Under the pieces are notes generated by a model. It saw only the letters and a list, made by a program, of their open reading frames with translations. It did not search any database and was not told the origin of the DNA. A DNA stretch of 16,940 nucleotides, from the NCBI GenBank assembly GCA_937988705.1, contig CALKIA010000532.1, forward strand, positions 1 to 16,940, written 5' to 3'. Of the stretch, positions 1-7,715 are shown one piece after another (position 1 is the stretch's first letter; each line of letters opens with the position of its first letter). Made by a program: the position numbers and the translations under genes. The DNA comes from an uncultured Chloroflexota bacterium (GTDB taxonomy: Bacteria > Chloroflexota > Anaerolineae > Aggregatilineales > Phototrophicaceae).

Positions 1-27
1 GGGAAGTAGCTTTTAGGGAGTAGTGCG

Positions 28-2760
28 ATGCCATTTATCGAAGCGCCGACGACATTTTACCTTGGTCGCCGCTATGATCCCGCTGCGGATCGGCTGACAA
101 ATGATGTGGTCTATTACGACTCGCGGGATCTGACGACGCACGCCATTGTCGTCGGCATGACCGGGAGCGGCAAAACCGGGTTGTGCATCAACCTCTTGGA
201 AGAGGCGATTCTCGATAACATCCCGGCGATTGTGGTCGACCCCAAAGGCGACATCACCAATCTGCTGCTCAACTTCCCCGATTTACGTCCAGAAGATTTT
301 CAGCCGTGGGTGAACGTCGACGACGCCCGCCGCGCCGGGCTCGACGTGCCGCAGTTCGCCGCCGATGTCGCGCACCAGTGGAAAGAAGGACTCGCCGGTT
401 GGGGCATCGTCCCTGACCGCATGCGCTGGCTCAAGTACGCCGCGCGCTACTCGATCTACACGCCCGGTTCCGATGCGGGCTTGCCGATCAGCATTCTCGC
501 CTCGCTGCGCGCCCCGCGCGAAGGTTGGGCGGGTAATGAAGAAGCCCTGCGCGAGAAGATCAACGGCATCACGACCGCGCTGCTCGCGCTCGTCGGGCGC
601 AATGTGCAGCCCGTGCAGGACAAAGAACATGTGCTCGTCGCCAACATCTTTGAGAATGCGTGGCGCAGCGGGCAAGACCTCACGCTGGAAGATATCATTT
701 TGCAGGTACAGCGCCCGCCGTTTAACAAACTCGGCGTGTTCCCGCTCGATGAATACATCTCGGAACGCGTCCGCGGCAAGCTGGCGATGGAACTCAACAA
801 TATCGTCGCCGCGCCGTCTTTCCAATCCTGGACGAGCGGTGACCCCATGGACATTCACTCGCTCCTGTACACCAAAGAAGGCCGCCCGCGCGTCTCGATC
901 TTCTACATCGCGCATCTCTCGGAGAGTGAACGCCAGTTCATCATCACGCTGCTGCTCGAAAACGTTCTCGGCTGGATGCGCACGCTCAGCGGCACGACCA
1001 GTTTGCGCGCGCTCCTGTACATTGACGAGATGTTCGGCTACTTCCCGCCGTACCCGCGCAACCCGCCCACCAAAGTCCCGATGCTGCGTTTGCTCAAACA
1101 GGCACGAGCCTTCGGCCTGGGCATGATTCTCGCCACGCAAAACCCCGGCGATCTCGACTACAAAGGTTTGAGCAACGCGGGAACGTGGTTCATTGGGCGC
1201 TTGCAGTCCGAAAACGACATGCAGAAGGTGATCAGCGGCTTACAGGCCTTGAGCACGACCGACAGCCAGTTGAGCCTGAACGAAATCAGCCGCATGATCC
1301 CGCAGATCAAGCCGCGGACATTCGTCATGCACAATGTCCACGACAACAACGGCGCCATTATGCTGCATACGCGCTGGGCGATGAGTTATTTGCGGGGGCC
1401 GCTCACCCGGCAGCAGGTGCAGGTCTTGATGGCCGATCAACGCGCGGCGCTCATGATGCGGATCGGCGCGTATACGGCGAATGTTCCGGCCCAGTCATCG
1501 CAGGTCTACACGCCGCCGCCGCAGTCGACGCCGCCCGGTGGCGCCGTCGGTTTCGCGGCGCAGATGGCGCAGCAGTCCGCCCGCACTGCGCTGCCGCCCG
1601 CGCTGCCCGAACTTCCACCTGCGCCGCCGCCCGCCTTGCCGGAGCTCCCGCGTGATCCCTACGTACAGAATACGCAGGGCATGTCGACCGCGCCGCTCAC
1701 GCCAACTCAGAATCTCGCCACGGGCTACTCGCAGTCGTTCACACCGCCCGGTTTCTCGCCGCATCAGCCCCCTGTCGCCGCTGCGACACCGCAGTACTTC
1801 CTCGCGCCCGGCGTCAACAGCGATCAGGCGACGATGCGCTATACGCAGCGGATGGGCGCGATGCCGCTCGGCCAGTCCGGCGGCGCAGCACTGGCCTACA
1901 AGCCCTATCTGCTAGCGCAGGTCGCCATCCGCTTCAGCGACCGCAAAATCCAGACCTATATCGTCCGCCAATACAGCTATCTCGTGCCCGATGTGGATCG
2001 GTCAGGCTTGGTGCGCTGGGAAGATTATGGCGTCAAGTCGCTGGATACACGCCGCGTCTCCGGTGAACCGCAGGTGCCCAATGCGCTGTTTGGTGATCTC
2101 CCCGGCGGCCTGACTGACGCCAAGCGCCTCACCGCGCTCAAGCGCGAATTGGTCGATATGATGTATGCGACCGTGCGCTTGCAAATTCCGTTCAATTCCA
2201 CGCTCGACCTGTACGGCAACCCGGATCAGGATATGAGCGTGTTCCAGTCGCAGCTTCAGCAGGTGGCGCGCGAACGGCGCGACGCCGAAATGGACGCACT
2301 GACCGCCAAATACGAAAACGTGATCGATAAGCTGGACGACAACGAAAAGCGTAAGATTCAGCAGTTGGAAGCGGAAAAGCGCGAACTGGCAAACCTGAAG
2401 CGGGAACAGTTGTTCACGACGGGCGAGGCCGTGCTCGGTCTGCTGAAAGGGCGCACCTCCTTTACCTTGTCGCGCATGAGCCGCTCCGCCGTCTATAAGG
2501 AACGCTCGAAGGGCGCGAAGGAACTGCATGAGTTCGACTTGCAGCAAATTCAGGAAGACCGCGACCGCTCGGTGCACGAATATGAGGCCGTCGTCGCCGC
2601 CATCAATGAGAAGTGGGCGAAGATCGCCACCACCATCGAGAATTATCCGGTCACGCCCTACAAGAAAGACATCACCGTCGAATTGTTCGGCATCGGCTGG
2701 ATTCCGTTCTGGTATTCGGTCGTCAACGGTCAGCCGCTGCTGCTGCCCGCCGCCGAATAA
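28..2760 (+). CDS. HerA/VirB4-like ATP-binding protein with C-terminal coiled coil
   Basis: This is a 910-residue P-loop ATPase of the HerA/FtsK class (DUF87-like), probably a DNA- or substrate-translocating motor; its partner is unknown. Seen: Walker A GMTGSGKT at residues 43-50, a conserved DPKGD at 71-75, the Walker B strand ALLYIDEMFG with D333/E334, the sensor-like ATQNPGDLDYKG from 369, and a possible arginine finger in FIGRLQSEND (R391). A Pro/Gln/Ala-rich linker spans about 485-600. The C-terminal 300 residues contain two charged helical stretches likely to be coiled coils (about 739-800 and 825-865) and end in an aromatic segment (GIGWIPFWY). A GGGAG ribosome binding site lies 7 bases before the ATG. 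The gene stands alone, followed by a repeat-rich gap and a converging gene. The ATPase assignment is firm and the biological role is not known. Confidence 0.9.
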   Translation: MPFIEAPTTFYLGRRYDPAADRLTNDVVYYDSRDLTTHAIVVGMTGSGKTGLCINLLEEAILDNIPAIVVDPKGDITNLLLNFPDLRPEDFQPWVNVDDARRAGLDVPQFAADVAHQWKEGLAGWGIVPDRMRWLKYAARYSIYTPGSDAGLPISILASLRAPREGWAGNEEALREKINGITTALLALVGRNVQPVQDKEHVLVANIFENAWRSGQDLTLEDIILQVQRPPFNKLGVFPLDEYISERVRGKLAMELNNIVAAPSFQSWTSGDPMDIHSLLYTKEGRPRVSIFYIAHLSESERQFIITLLLENVLGWMRTLSGTTSLRALLYIDEMFGYFPPYPRNPPTKVPMLRLLKQARAFGLGMILATQNPGDLDYKGLSNAGTWFIGRLQSENDMQKVISGLQALSTTDSQLSLNEISRMIPQIKPRTFVMHNVHDNNGAIMLHTRWAMSYLRGPLTRQQVQVLMADQRAALMMRIGAYTANVPAQSSQVYTPPPQSTPPGGAVGFAAQMAQQSARTALPPALPELPPAPPPALPELPRDPYVQNTQGMSTAPLTPTQNLATGYSQSFTPPGFSPHQPPVAAATPQYFLAPGVNSDQATMRYTQRMGAMPLGQSGGAALAYKPYLLAQVAIRFSDRKIQTYIVRQYSYLVPDVDRSGLVRWEDYGVKSLDTRRVSGEPQVPNALFGDLPGGLTDAKRLTALKRELVDMMYATVRLQIPFNSTLDLYGNPDQDMSVFQSQLQQVARERRDAEMDALTAKYENVIDKLDDNEKRKIQQLEAEKRELANLKREQLFTTGEAVLGLLKGRTSFTLSRMSRSAVYKERSKGAKELHEFDLQQIQEDRDRSVHEYEAVVAAINEKWAKIATTIENYPVTPYKKDITVELFGIGWIPFWYSVVNGQPLLLPAAE

Positions 2761-2864
2761 CCCCGTAAATTGTCGGGGAGGGGCCGGGGCTGTCAGGGGT
2801 AGGTTTTTAAGGTTTATCCGCAGGTCGGTTGAATACACCCAGAATCGGAACGAGAAATCTGTAG

Positions 2865-2884
2865 GGACGAGGCATGCCTCGTCC
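2865..2884. repeat. 20-bp perfect palindrome, copy 1
   Basis: GGACGAGGCATGCCTCGTCC is identical to its own reverse complement. Copies 2 and 3 of the same family lie at 2909-2928 and 16827-16846. Confidence 0.95.
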
Positions 2885-2908
2885 TCGATATTCACCTCTG
2901 TCACGAGA

Positions 2909-2928
2909 GGACGAGACATGTCTCGTCC
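2909..2928. repeat. 20-bp perfect palindrome, copy 2
   Basis: GGACGAGACATGTCTCGTCC is a perfect palindrome. It differs from copy 1 at position 8 (G to A) and at the pairing position 13 (C to T), so the symmetry is kept. Confidence 0.95.
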
Positions 2929-2969
2929 CTACAATTAAAAACCTGCCCCCGAGAGAGGCCGGGGTGGGG

Positions 2970-3470
2970 TTAGATGCCCAATTTCTCCGGCAGCCCCTGC
3001 GTCCACACCTTGATCGCTTCCCAGTTGCGCAAATCCGACGGCCCGAACATACCCATAAACAGTTTTTCGGGGAAATGCAGAATCTTGGGGTCGAATTTAC
3101 CGCCGAACATCTCCAGAGCGATCAGATGCAGCCCGGGGTAGTGGGTCAGCTCTTGGTCGAGCTGCTTGCGTGCGCCCGCCCAGGCGTCCTTGGTATCCAA
3201 CATGATCGGGCCGAGCGCGAACATGGCGACCTTCCGCGCCGCCAGCGCGTCCCGCTGAGCGGTCAAAAACTGCTGCGCCTCTTTGTGCAAACGGTGCGCG
3301 TAGATCGGGACACCAACGATGACGGTATCGTAAGCTTCGAGGCCGCTCACCCTGGGCATGGCTTCTACGTCGACGTTCAAACCGCACGCTTGGAGCGTGG
3401 CAGCCACCGCCTCCGCGACTTCCCGCGTTGAGCCGTAGGTGGTTGCGTAAGTGACCAAGACTCTAGACAT
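2970..3470 (-). CDS. Flavodoxin-fold protein, HemG/protoporphyrinogen-oxidase-like (copy B)
   Basis: This 166-residue flavodoxin-domain protein probably binds FMN and carries electrons or acts as a small oxidoreductase. Seen: an N-terminal beta strand followed by the FMN-phosphate loop TTYGSTREVA (from residue 10), the second-strand motif DTVIVGVPIY, and a C-terminal LRNWEAIKVWTQGL that resembles the WxxIxxW end of HemG-type flavodoxins (flavodoxin_5 family). It is the second gene of a two-gene operon and overlaps the end of its upstream paralogue by 8 bases. Its own ribosome binding site, GAGGAG, lies inside that upstream gene, 8 bases before the ATG. HemG-like activity (protoporphyrinogen IX oxidation with a quinone) is possible, but no heme gene lies nearby, so the substrate stays open. 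Confidence 0.85.
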   Translation of the reverse strand: MSRVLVTYATTYGSTREVAEAVAATLQACGLNVDVEAMPRVSGLEAYDTVIVGVPIYAHRLHKEAQQFLTAQRDALAARKVAMFALGPIMLDTKDAWAGARKQLDQELTHYPGLHLIALEMFGGKFDPKILHFPEKLFMGMFGPSDLRNWEAIKVWTQGLPEKLGI

Positions 3471-3975
3471 GATCTTTGCTCCTCAACTGTTCTACTAAAT
3501 CCTGCGTCCATGCCTTGATCGCGTTCCAGTCACGGTGATCGACAGCGGGCGTTGGCTTGAAAATCTTGTTGAGCAGAAAACCGGAATCGGTCGCTTTCAT
3601 TTTGCCGCCAAACATCTCCAGCGCGATCGGCTTCAGCCACGGAAACCGCTTCAGCTCCATGTCGATCTGCGTCCGCGACCCTTTGAAATCGCCTGCATCC
3701 CCCTTGCCCACCGGGCCAAGCGCGAAGATCGCCACCTTCAGGTCGTTCAAATCGGCTTTCCGCCGGTTGAGAAACTGCCGCGCATCCGTGTGCAGCAGCG
3801 TGTTGTACATCGGCGCGCCGAGCACCAACGCCGTATACTCTTCCAATGACGCGACTTCATTCACAGACGTGAGCACCACCTCAAGCCCGGCAGCGCGCAG
3901 CGTTTCGGCCACGAATTCCGCGACTTCGCGCGTAGATCCCCCCGTGGAAGCGTAAGCGACTAAGATCGATGACAT
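3463..3975 (-). CDS. Flavodoxin-fold protein, HemG-like (copy A)
   Basis: This is a 170-residue paralogue of the next gene downstream. Seen: FMN loop YASTGGSTREVA (residues 8-19), TALVLGAPMYNTLLH in the middle, a shared EMFGGK motif, and the C-terminal HRDWNAIKAWTQDL. The frame stays open ten codons further upstream, but the start at 3975 is preferred because AAGGGGGAG lies 3-4 bases before that ATG and the family begins right at this point (MSSILVAYAS). It is the first gene of a two-gene minus-strand operon and diverges from the Clp-N gene. The likely role is FMN-dependent electron transfer. The two copies have diverged in the middle, so they may have different partners. Confidence 0.85.
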   Translation of the reverse strand: MSSILVAYASTGGSTREVAEFVAETLRAAGLEVVLTSVNEVASLEEYTALVLGAPMYNTLLHTDARQFLNRRKADLNDLKVAIFALGPVGKGDAGDFKGSRTQIDMELKRFPWLKPIALEMFGGKMKATDSGFLLNKIFKPTPAVDHRDWNAIKAWTQDLVEQLRSKDHV

Positions 3976-4156
3976 GAACTCCCCCTTCATTTTTACTGCA
4001 TGCAATATTTACGTAAAACACCGGCTCAGGGTAGTGGAATCCATCATGTTTCTAGCCTCCAATCACCAGCAGTCTGCCCTGCCCCTGGCATACCTGTCGG
4101 GCAAGCGCCCGGCCATTCGTGAAACCCGTGAAAACGCTGTATGAAGTCAGTTAGGT

Positions 4157-4188
4157 TTGCCGGTGCGTTTAGCGGACTCTGCTATAAT
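4157..4188 (+). promoter_or_regulatory. Extended -10 promoter of the Clp-N gene
   Basis: TGCTATAAT at 4180-4188 is a consensus extended -10 box (TGn plus TATAAT). A weak -35-like TTGCCG lies 20 bases upstream of the hexamer; the spacing is long, but extended -10 promoters tolerate poor -35 boxes. Transcription would start near 4195, which rules out the in-frame ATG at 4141 and supports the ATG at 4222. Confidence 0.7.
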
Positions 4189-4221
4189 ATTCGTGATGGA
4201 GATTACAGAAGACAAACCGGT

Positions 4222-5094
4222 ATGACTCAGCGGATGGAGAAATTTAGCCCGGAAGCGCGGCGGGTGTTGAATGCGGCGGAGCGCGAGGCGCTCGACATGG
4301 ATCACCCAGCCATCCTACCGCTGCATCTGCTGCTCGGGATGTTGGAAGTCTCCAATAGTCGCGCCTACCGCATCCTGCGCGATCTCAGCCTTGAATACCG
4401 CGACGTGCTCCCGATGGTGCAGGAACTCTCGCCGACGATGGTGCATGCCGCGCAGCGGGTGGTCGAACTCTCGCCGGAGACGCGCCGCGTGCTCGAATAC
4501 GGCCTCGACGAATCCCGCCGAGCGGGTGCAGAGCAAATCGGCTCGGATCATCTGCTGCTCGGCTTGATGAAAAAGCCCGACTACGCCATCGTCAACGTGT
4601 TACAACGCGTCAGCCTTGACCCGGATACTCTCCGCCGCACCGTCCGCCGCACCATGCTCGAAGCGCAGGAAACAGGGCTCATCGATCCCATCCAGCGCAC
4701 CACGCCCGTCGGTAACGGCAACGGGCATAGCCATGGGAATGGCGGCGGCAGCGCCGCGCTTGACCCGCGCCTGAAAATCATTCAGATGGTGGAAGAAGGG
4801 AAAATCACGGCTGCCGAAGCGGGCGATCTGCTGCGCGCCATGCAGTTCGCATCGATGCCCGCCGTCGCCTTCACCAATCGGGCGACCACCGAGATCGAAC
4901 AGGTGCGTGGCCGCGCCATCCGCATCACCCTCACCGACAAAACCACTCACCAGCCCAAAGCCGATGTGCGCATCTCAGCCGACCGGCTGCAAGCCGAAAT
5001 CTTCGTGCTGATTCAACTGCTCTACAACGGGCACATGGGTAAAGTGGGCGAATGGGATAGCGCCAGCGATCACGTCCAGATTTCGATTGAGTGA
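4222..5094 (+). CDS. Double Clp-N domain protein without AAA+ module
   Basis: This 290-residue protein has two Clp N-terminal repeats: FSPEARRVLNAAEREALDMD...LPLHLLLGML (about 8-60) and LSPETRRVLEYGLDE...DHLLLGLM (about 83-140). These are the modules that ClpC and ClpA use to bind adaptors and substrates. No Walker motifs follow. Instead comes a flexible Gly/Asn/His linker (GNGNGHSHGNGGG, 164-176), a short helical module IIQMVEEGKITAAEAGDLL (from 186) of the kind found in SHOCT-like and LiaX/YvlB-type proteins, and a C-terminal domain of about 70 residues that I do not recognise. An in-frame ATG at 4141 is rejected because it lies upstream of the promoter. ATG 4234 is an alternative start. 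The protein could act as an adaptor or decoy for a Clp ATPase, or as a stress sensor; this is inferred. Confidence 0.85.
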   Translation: MTQRMEKFSPEARRVLNAAEREALDMDHPAILPLHLLLGMLEVSNSRAYRILRDLSLEYRDVLPMVQELSPTMVHAAQRVVELSPETRRVLEYGLDESRRAGAEQIGSDHLLLGLMKKPDYAIVNVLQRVSLDPDTLRRTVRRTMLEAQETGLIDPIQRTTPVGNGNGHSHGNGGGSAALDPRLKIIQMVEEGKITAAEAGDLLRAMQFASMPAVAFTNRATTEIEQVRGRAIRITLTDKTTHQPKADVRISADRLQAEIFVLIQLLYNGHMGKVGEWDSASDHVQISIE

Positions 5095-5101
5095 TTCAGC
5101 T

Positions 5102-6340
5102 TCACGGGGGCAGGATGCCCTTGATGATCCCGAGCGCCGCCCCTAGGCCATCCTCTTGCCGCAGTGCTGCGCCCAACGCCGCCGCTCGGGCTTTGATCCC
5201 CGTGTCCGTCGTCAGTTCTGTGATCGCCGCCGCGAGGTGATCCACCGTCAAAGCTTGCATCCGAATGGGGGCGACGCCCACGCCGAGTGCCCGCGTCCGT
5301 TCGCCCCAGTACGGTTGATCGGCGGCGAACGGCACGACCATGCTCGGCACGCCTGAACGCAGCGCCAGCCCCGTCGTCCCCGACCCGCCATGATGAATCA
5401 TCGCGGCCATCCGTGGGAACAGCCACGTATACGGCACATAATCCACGCTCAGAATCGTGTCTGGTAAATCGCCGCCCAGCTTGGCCCACCCGGACGCGAG
5501 CACACCGCGCCGACCGGCCTTGCCCAGTGCCGCGATCACGGTGCGCGTGAGCGCCGCCGGATCGGGCGCGATCATGCTGCCAAAACCAATGAACACCGGC
5601 GGATCGCCAGCGGCCAACCAGTCGGTGAGCGCAGCGGGCGGTGTCCAGTCCGATTCGTCGAGCAGCCACCAGCCGGTGAGGTGAACGTCAGCGCCCCAAT
5701 CCGGCGGACGCGGCACGACCCGTTCGCTGAAGCCATTGATGATCGGATCGGACGTGGGCTTGAAGATCAGCGGCGCGGACGACAAACCCAGTTTGCGCCG
5801 AAAGCGGTTGATCGGCTGGCGAAACAGCACCCAGAACAGCGTCTCCGCCAGCGTATACGAGGCGCGATTCAGCCACCCCCCCAGCGACCGCGCCGCCAGC
5901 AGCGGAATCGGGAATGCGCGCGTCGGCAGCAGCGGGATCACGGACACAGCGATGTGCGGAATCCGCAGTTTCTCGGCCAGATCGCGCCCATACGCTGCAC
6001 CGGGCAGTTGATTCAGGATGAGATCGGTCGCGCGCAAGTTCTCCGCGAGAAAAGCGCGTTCATAGGCCTCCGCCATCTGGCCATACGAGCGACGCAGCGC
6101 GCCCATCAGCTTGATCGGGTTGCGCGTGTTCATCCCGCTGCCTGCTGCCAACTGCACCAGCGCCTCGGCATCACCTTCGACCCGGTGAAATTCCAGCCCC
6201 TGCCCGCGCACCAGACCTGCAAACGACTCGAACGTCGCCACGCGCACCTGATAGCCCACCTCGGCTAAAGCACGCCCCAGAGCGACATACGGCTGCACGT
6301 CCCCCCGTGATCCCAGGGCCATAATCGTAATTCTGGTCAT
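5102..6340 (-). CDS. GT-B fold glycosyltransferase (GT1/GT28, sterol-glucosyltransferase-like)
   Basis: This 412-residue enzyme transfers a sugar from a nucleotide sugar to a lipid or small-molecule acceptor. Seen: the N-terminal acceptor-domain signature LGSRGDVQPYVALGRAL (from residue 9), and in the C-terminal half the donor-binding signature HHGGSGTTGLALRSGVPS (from 316) followed by VVPFAADQPYWGER, as in sterol glucosyltransferases, macrolide glycosyltransferases and CrtX. ATG 6340 fits the family start (MTRITIMALGSRGD). An in-frame ATG at 6364 is possible, and neither has a good ribosome binding site. It converges on the Clp-N gene with only 7 bases between stop codons. It lies on the same strand as the carotenoid cluster but is separated from it by two unrelated genes, so a CrtX-like role is only a guess. 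Confidence 0.88.
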   Translation of the reverse strand: MTRITIMALGSRGDVQPYVALGRALAEVGYQVRVATFESFAGLVRGQGLEFHRVEGDAEALVQLAAGSGMNTRNPIKLMGALRRSYGQMAEAYERAFLAENLRATDLILNQLPGAAYGRDLAEKLRIPHIAVSVIPLLPTRAFPIPLLAARSLGGWLNRASYTLAETLFWVLFRQPINRFRRKLGLSSAPLIFKPTSDPIINGFSERVVPRPPDWGADVHLTGWWLLDESDWTPPAALTDWLAAGDPPVFIGFGSMIAPDPAALTRTVIAALGKAGRRGVLASGWAKLGGDLPDTILSVDYVPYTWLFPRMAAMIHHGGSGTTGLALRSGVPSMVVPFAADQPYWGERTRALGVGVAPIRMQALTVDHLAAAITELTTDTGIKARAAALGAALRQEDGLGAALGIIKGILPP

Positions 6341-6501
6341 GTAGACCGCTTTCGACTGAACCATGTTCAGTGATCAGTTTACCGTGACAACCTGCGAGAT
6401 AGAGTTATGGCATCCGCTTGACGGATGCAACATCTTCTTGTACGCTGCTTTTATAGAACATGCGTATCATTTTCATTTAAGAATCCAGACAGGATGCGAA
6501 T

Positions 6502-7053
6502 ATGACGTTGTCAGCCGAACAGGGGGCAGAACTACTCAAGACCTTGCAGGCCCGTTTTACGAAAAACATGCGCCGCCATCCGGGTCTTGATTGGACGGCA
6601 GTCCGGGGCAAGCTGGAAGCGAACGCTGAAAAACTGTGGTCACTCAGTGAAATGGAACGAACGGGCGGTGAACCGGATGTGGTTGGCCACGACCCAGCGA
6701 CGGGTGAATACATCTTCTATGATTGTTCTGCCGAGAGTCCTGCCGGCCGCCGCAGTCTTTGTTACGACCGGGCCGCGCTGGAATCACGGAAAGTCGCCCA
6801 ACCAGACAACAGCGCTCTGGATCTCGCCGCGGCGATGGGCATTGAGCTTTTAACCGAAGCGCAGTATCGCGAGCTGCAGCAGCTGGGCACTTTCGATCTG
6901 AAGACGTCGAGCTGGGTGCAAACACCGGCGGATATTCGTAAGCTTGGTGGTGCCATTTTTTGTGATCGCCGCTACGGCCGGGTGTTCGTGTATCACAACG
7001 GCGCACCTTCTTACTATGCCGCACGCGGGTTCCGGGGCGCGCTCCGAGTCTAA
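6502..7053 (+). CDS. DUF4256 family protein
   Basis: This 183-residue soluble protein matches from memory the DUF4256 family (about 190 residues, function unknown). The features I rely on are LLKTLQARFTKNMRRHPGLDW near the N-terminus, the central WSLSEMERTGGEPDVVGHD and EYIFYDCSAESPAGRRSLCY, and the C-terminal FDLKTSSWVQTPADIRKLGG with FCDRRYGRVFVYHNGAPSYY. There is no signal peptide or membrane segment. AGGA lies 7 bases before the ATG. It is a single gene, divergent from the glycosyltransferase. The 159-base gap after it (7054-7212) holds nothing I can identify. No biochemical role can be assigned. Confidence 0.85.
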   Translation: MTLSAEQGAELLKTLQARFTKNMRRHPGLDWTAVRGKLEANAEKLWSLSEMERTGGEPDVVGHDPATGEYIFYDCSAESPAGRRSLCYDRAALESRKVAQPDNSALDLAAAMGIELLTEAQYRELQQLGTFDLKTSSWVQTPADIRKLGGAIFCDRRYGRVFVYHNGAPSYYAARGFRGALRV

Positions 7054-7212
7054 ACCGCGCGCTTTGACCCTTCACGCTTCACCCAAGAGTGGGCATACGG
7101 GACACAAACGAATGGAGACGCGGCGGTGCCGGACGCTCCGTGAGCTGGAATTTATGACTTATCTGCGCCGTCACCCGGCATTTTGTCCAGGAACGGGCGG
7201 CCTTGATTAGGC

Positions 7213-7605
7213 CTAAGTTTCTTGGTTCTCGGTTTTGATGCGGTAGCGCACGGATTCGAGCGCCGTTTCCAGATCCTCGAAGGCGGGCATCAGCACACCT
7301 CGTTTGGCGAACGTATCACGTAGAAACTTGATCCAACTGGTTGTGCCCACATACGTGACCTGAATGCGGCCGTCCGTGGATGAACCCGCGTTCGCCTGAT
7401 TCGCGGCCTGTACGAGCTTAAGCATGGCAGCAAAATCGGTATTCGCGCCGCGGGTATCGCTGATGCGGTGAAACACCCGCGGATCGTCGGCGATCAGTTC
7501 GGAGCTGGTGCGGTACATGTCGAGGACTTCCTCGATAGTGATGTGGCCGGTGTAGACGGCGATCAGGATGGGTTCGGTAGCTAAGCGTTCAACGATGATG
7601 GGCAT
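7213..7605 (-). CDS. Small SpoIIAA/STAS-like protein
   Basis: This 130-residue protein has an alternating strand/helix pattern (IVERLATEPILIAVYTGHIT, then EEVLDMYRTSSELIA, then VFHRISDTRGA) that resembles SpoIIAA/STAS-like single domains. These often bind lipids or act in partner-switch signalling. No catalytic motif or membrane segment is seen. AAGG lies 5 bases before the ATG. The gene converges with the DUF4256 gene, and about 110 bases separate its start from the carotenoid glycosyltransferase stop upstream on the same strand. The start region has no promoter that I can defend. The fold is inferred from the residue pattern only, and the protein could be an unrelated hypothetical. Confidence 0.7.
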   Translation of the reverse strand: MPIIVERLATEPILIAVYTGHITIEEVLDMYRTSSELIADDPRVFHRISDTRGANTDFAAMLKLVQAANQANAGSSTDGRIQVTYVGTTSWIKFLRDTFAKRGVLMPAFEDLETALESVRYRIKTENQET

Positions 7606-7715
7606 GCGACCTTGCGTCCTTCAGTGCAAAAGCGAGTTAAAACAGTGTAATCTCGGCATTTCTGTCCCGACTCTTAAGAAATCGCCGCTCATAGACTTTT
7701 CATCTCTGGGCTGGC

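Larger units (their letters stand above)
2780..2970. repeat. Nested inverted-repeat element between convergent genes
   Basis: The gap between the HerA-like ATPase and the flavodoxin gene is almost entirely repeat. Outer arms match with one mismatch over 14 bases (GGGGTAGGTTTTTA on the left, TAAAAACCTGCCCC on the right). Inside, a 74-bp element at 2860-2933 has 12-bp terminal inverted repeats (TGTAGGGACGAG / CTCGTCCCTACA). The right edge reaches the flavodoxin stop codon. The location between two converging genes suits a bidirectional transcription barrier, but that is inference. A small CCCCG/CGGGG hairpin directly after the ATPase stop (2761-2778) may be its terminator. Confidence 0.8.

Noticed and set aside
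283..1140. Long open frame on the minus strand inside the HerA-like ATPase gene
   Set aside because: Arg/Glu/Ala-rich translation with no domain; it is the high-GC antisense shadow of a gene with clear Walker motifs.
2002..2919. 305-codon minus-strand open frame across the ATPase C-terminus and the following repeat
   Set aside because: Antisense to a coiled-coil coding region; no motif, no ribosome binding site, and its start lies in the palindromic repeat.
4008..4017. TTTACGTAAA palindrome in the divergent flavodoxin/Clp-N gap as a possible operator
   Set aside because: Ten bases of symmetry with no second copy and no regulator gene nearby; too little to call.
7112..7210. 32-codon plus-strand frame after the DUF4256 gene
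   Set aside because: No ribosome binding site, no recognisable motif, and it is too short to separate from chance in GC-rich DNA.
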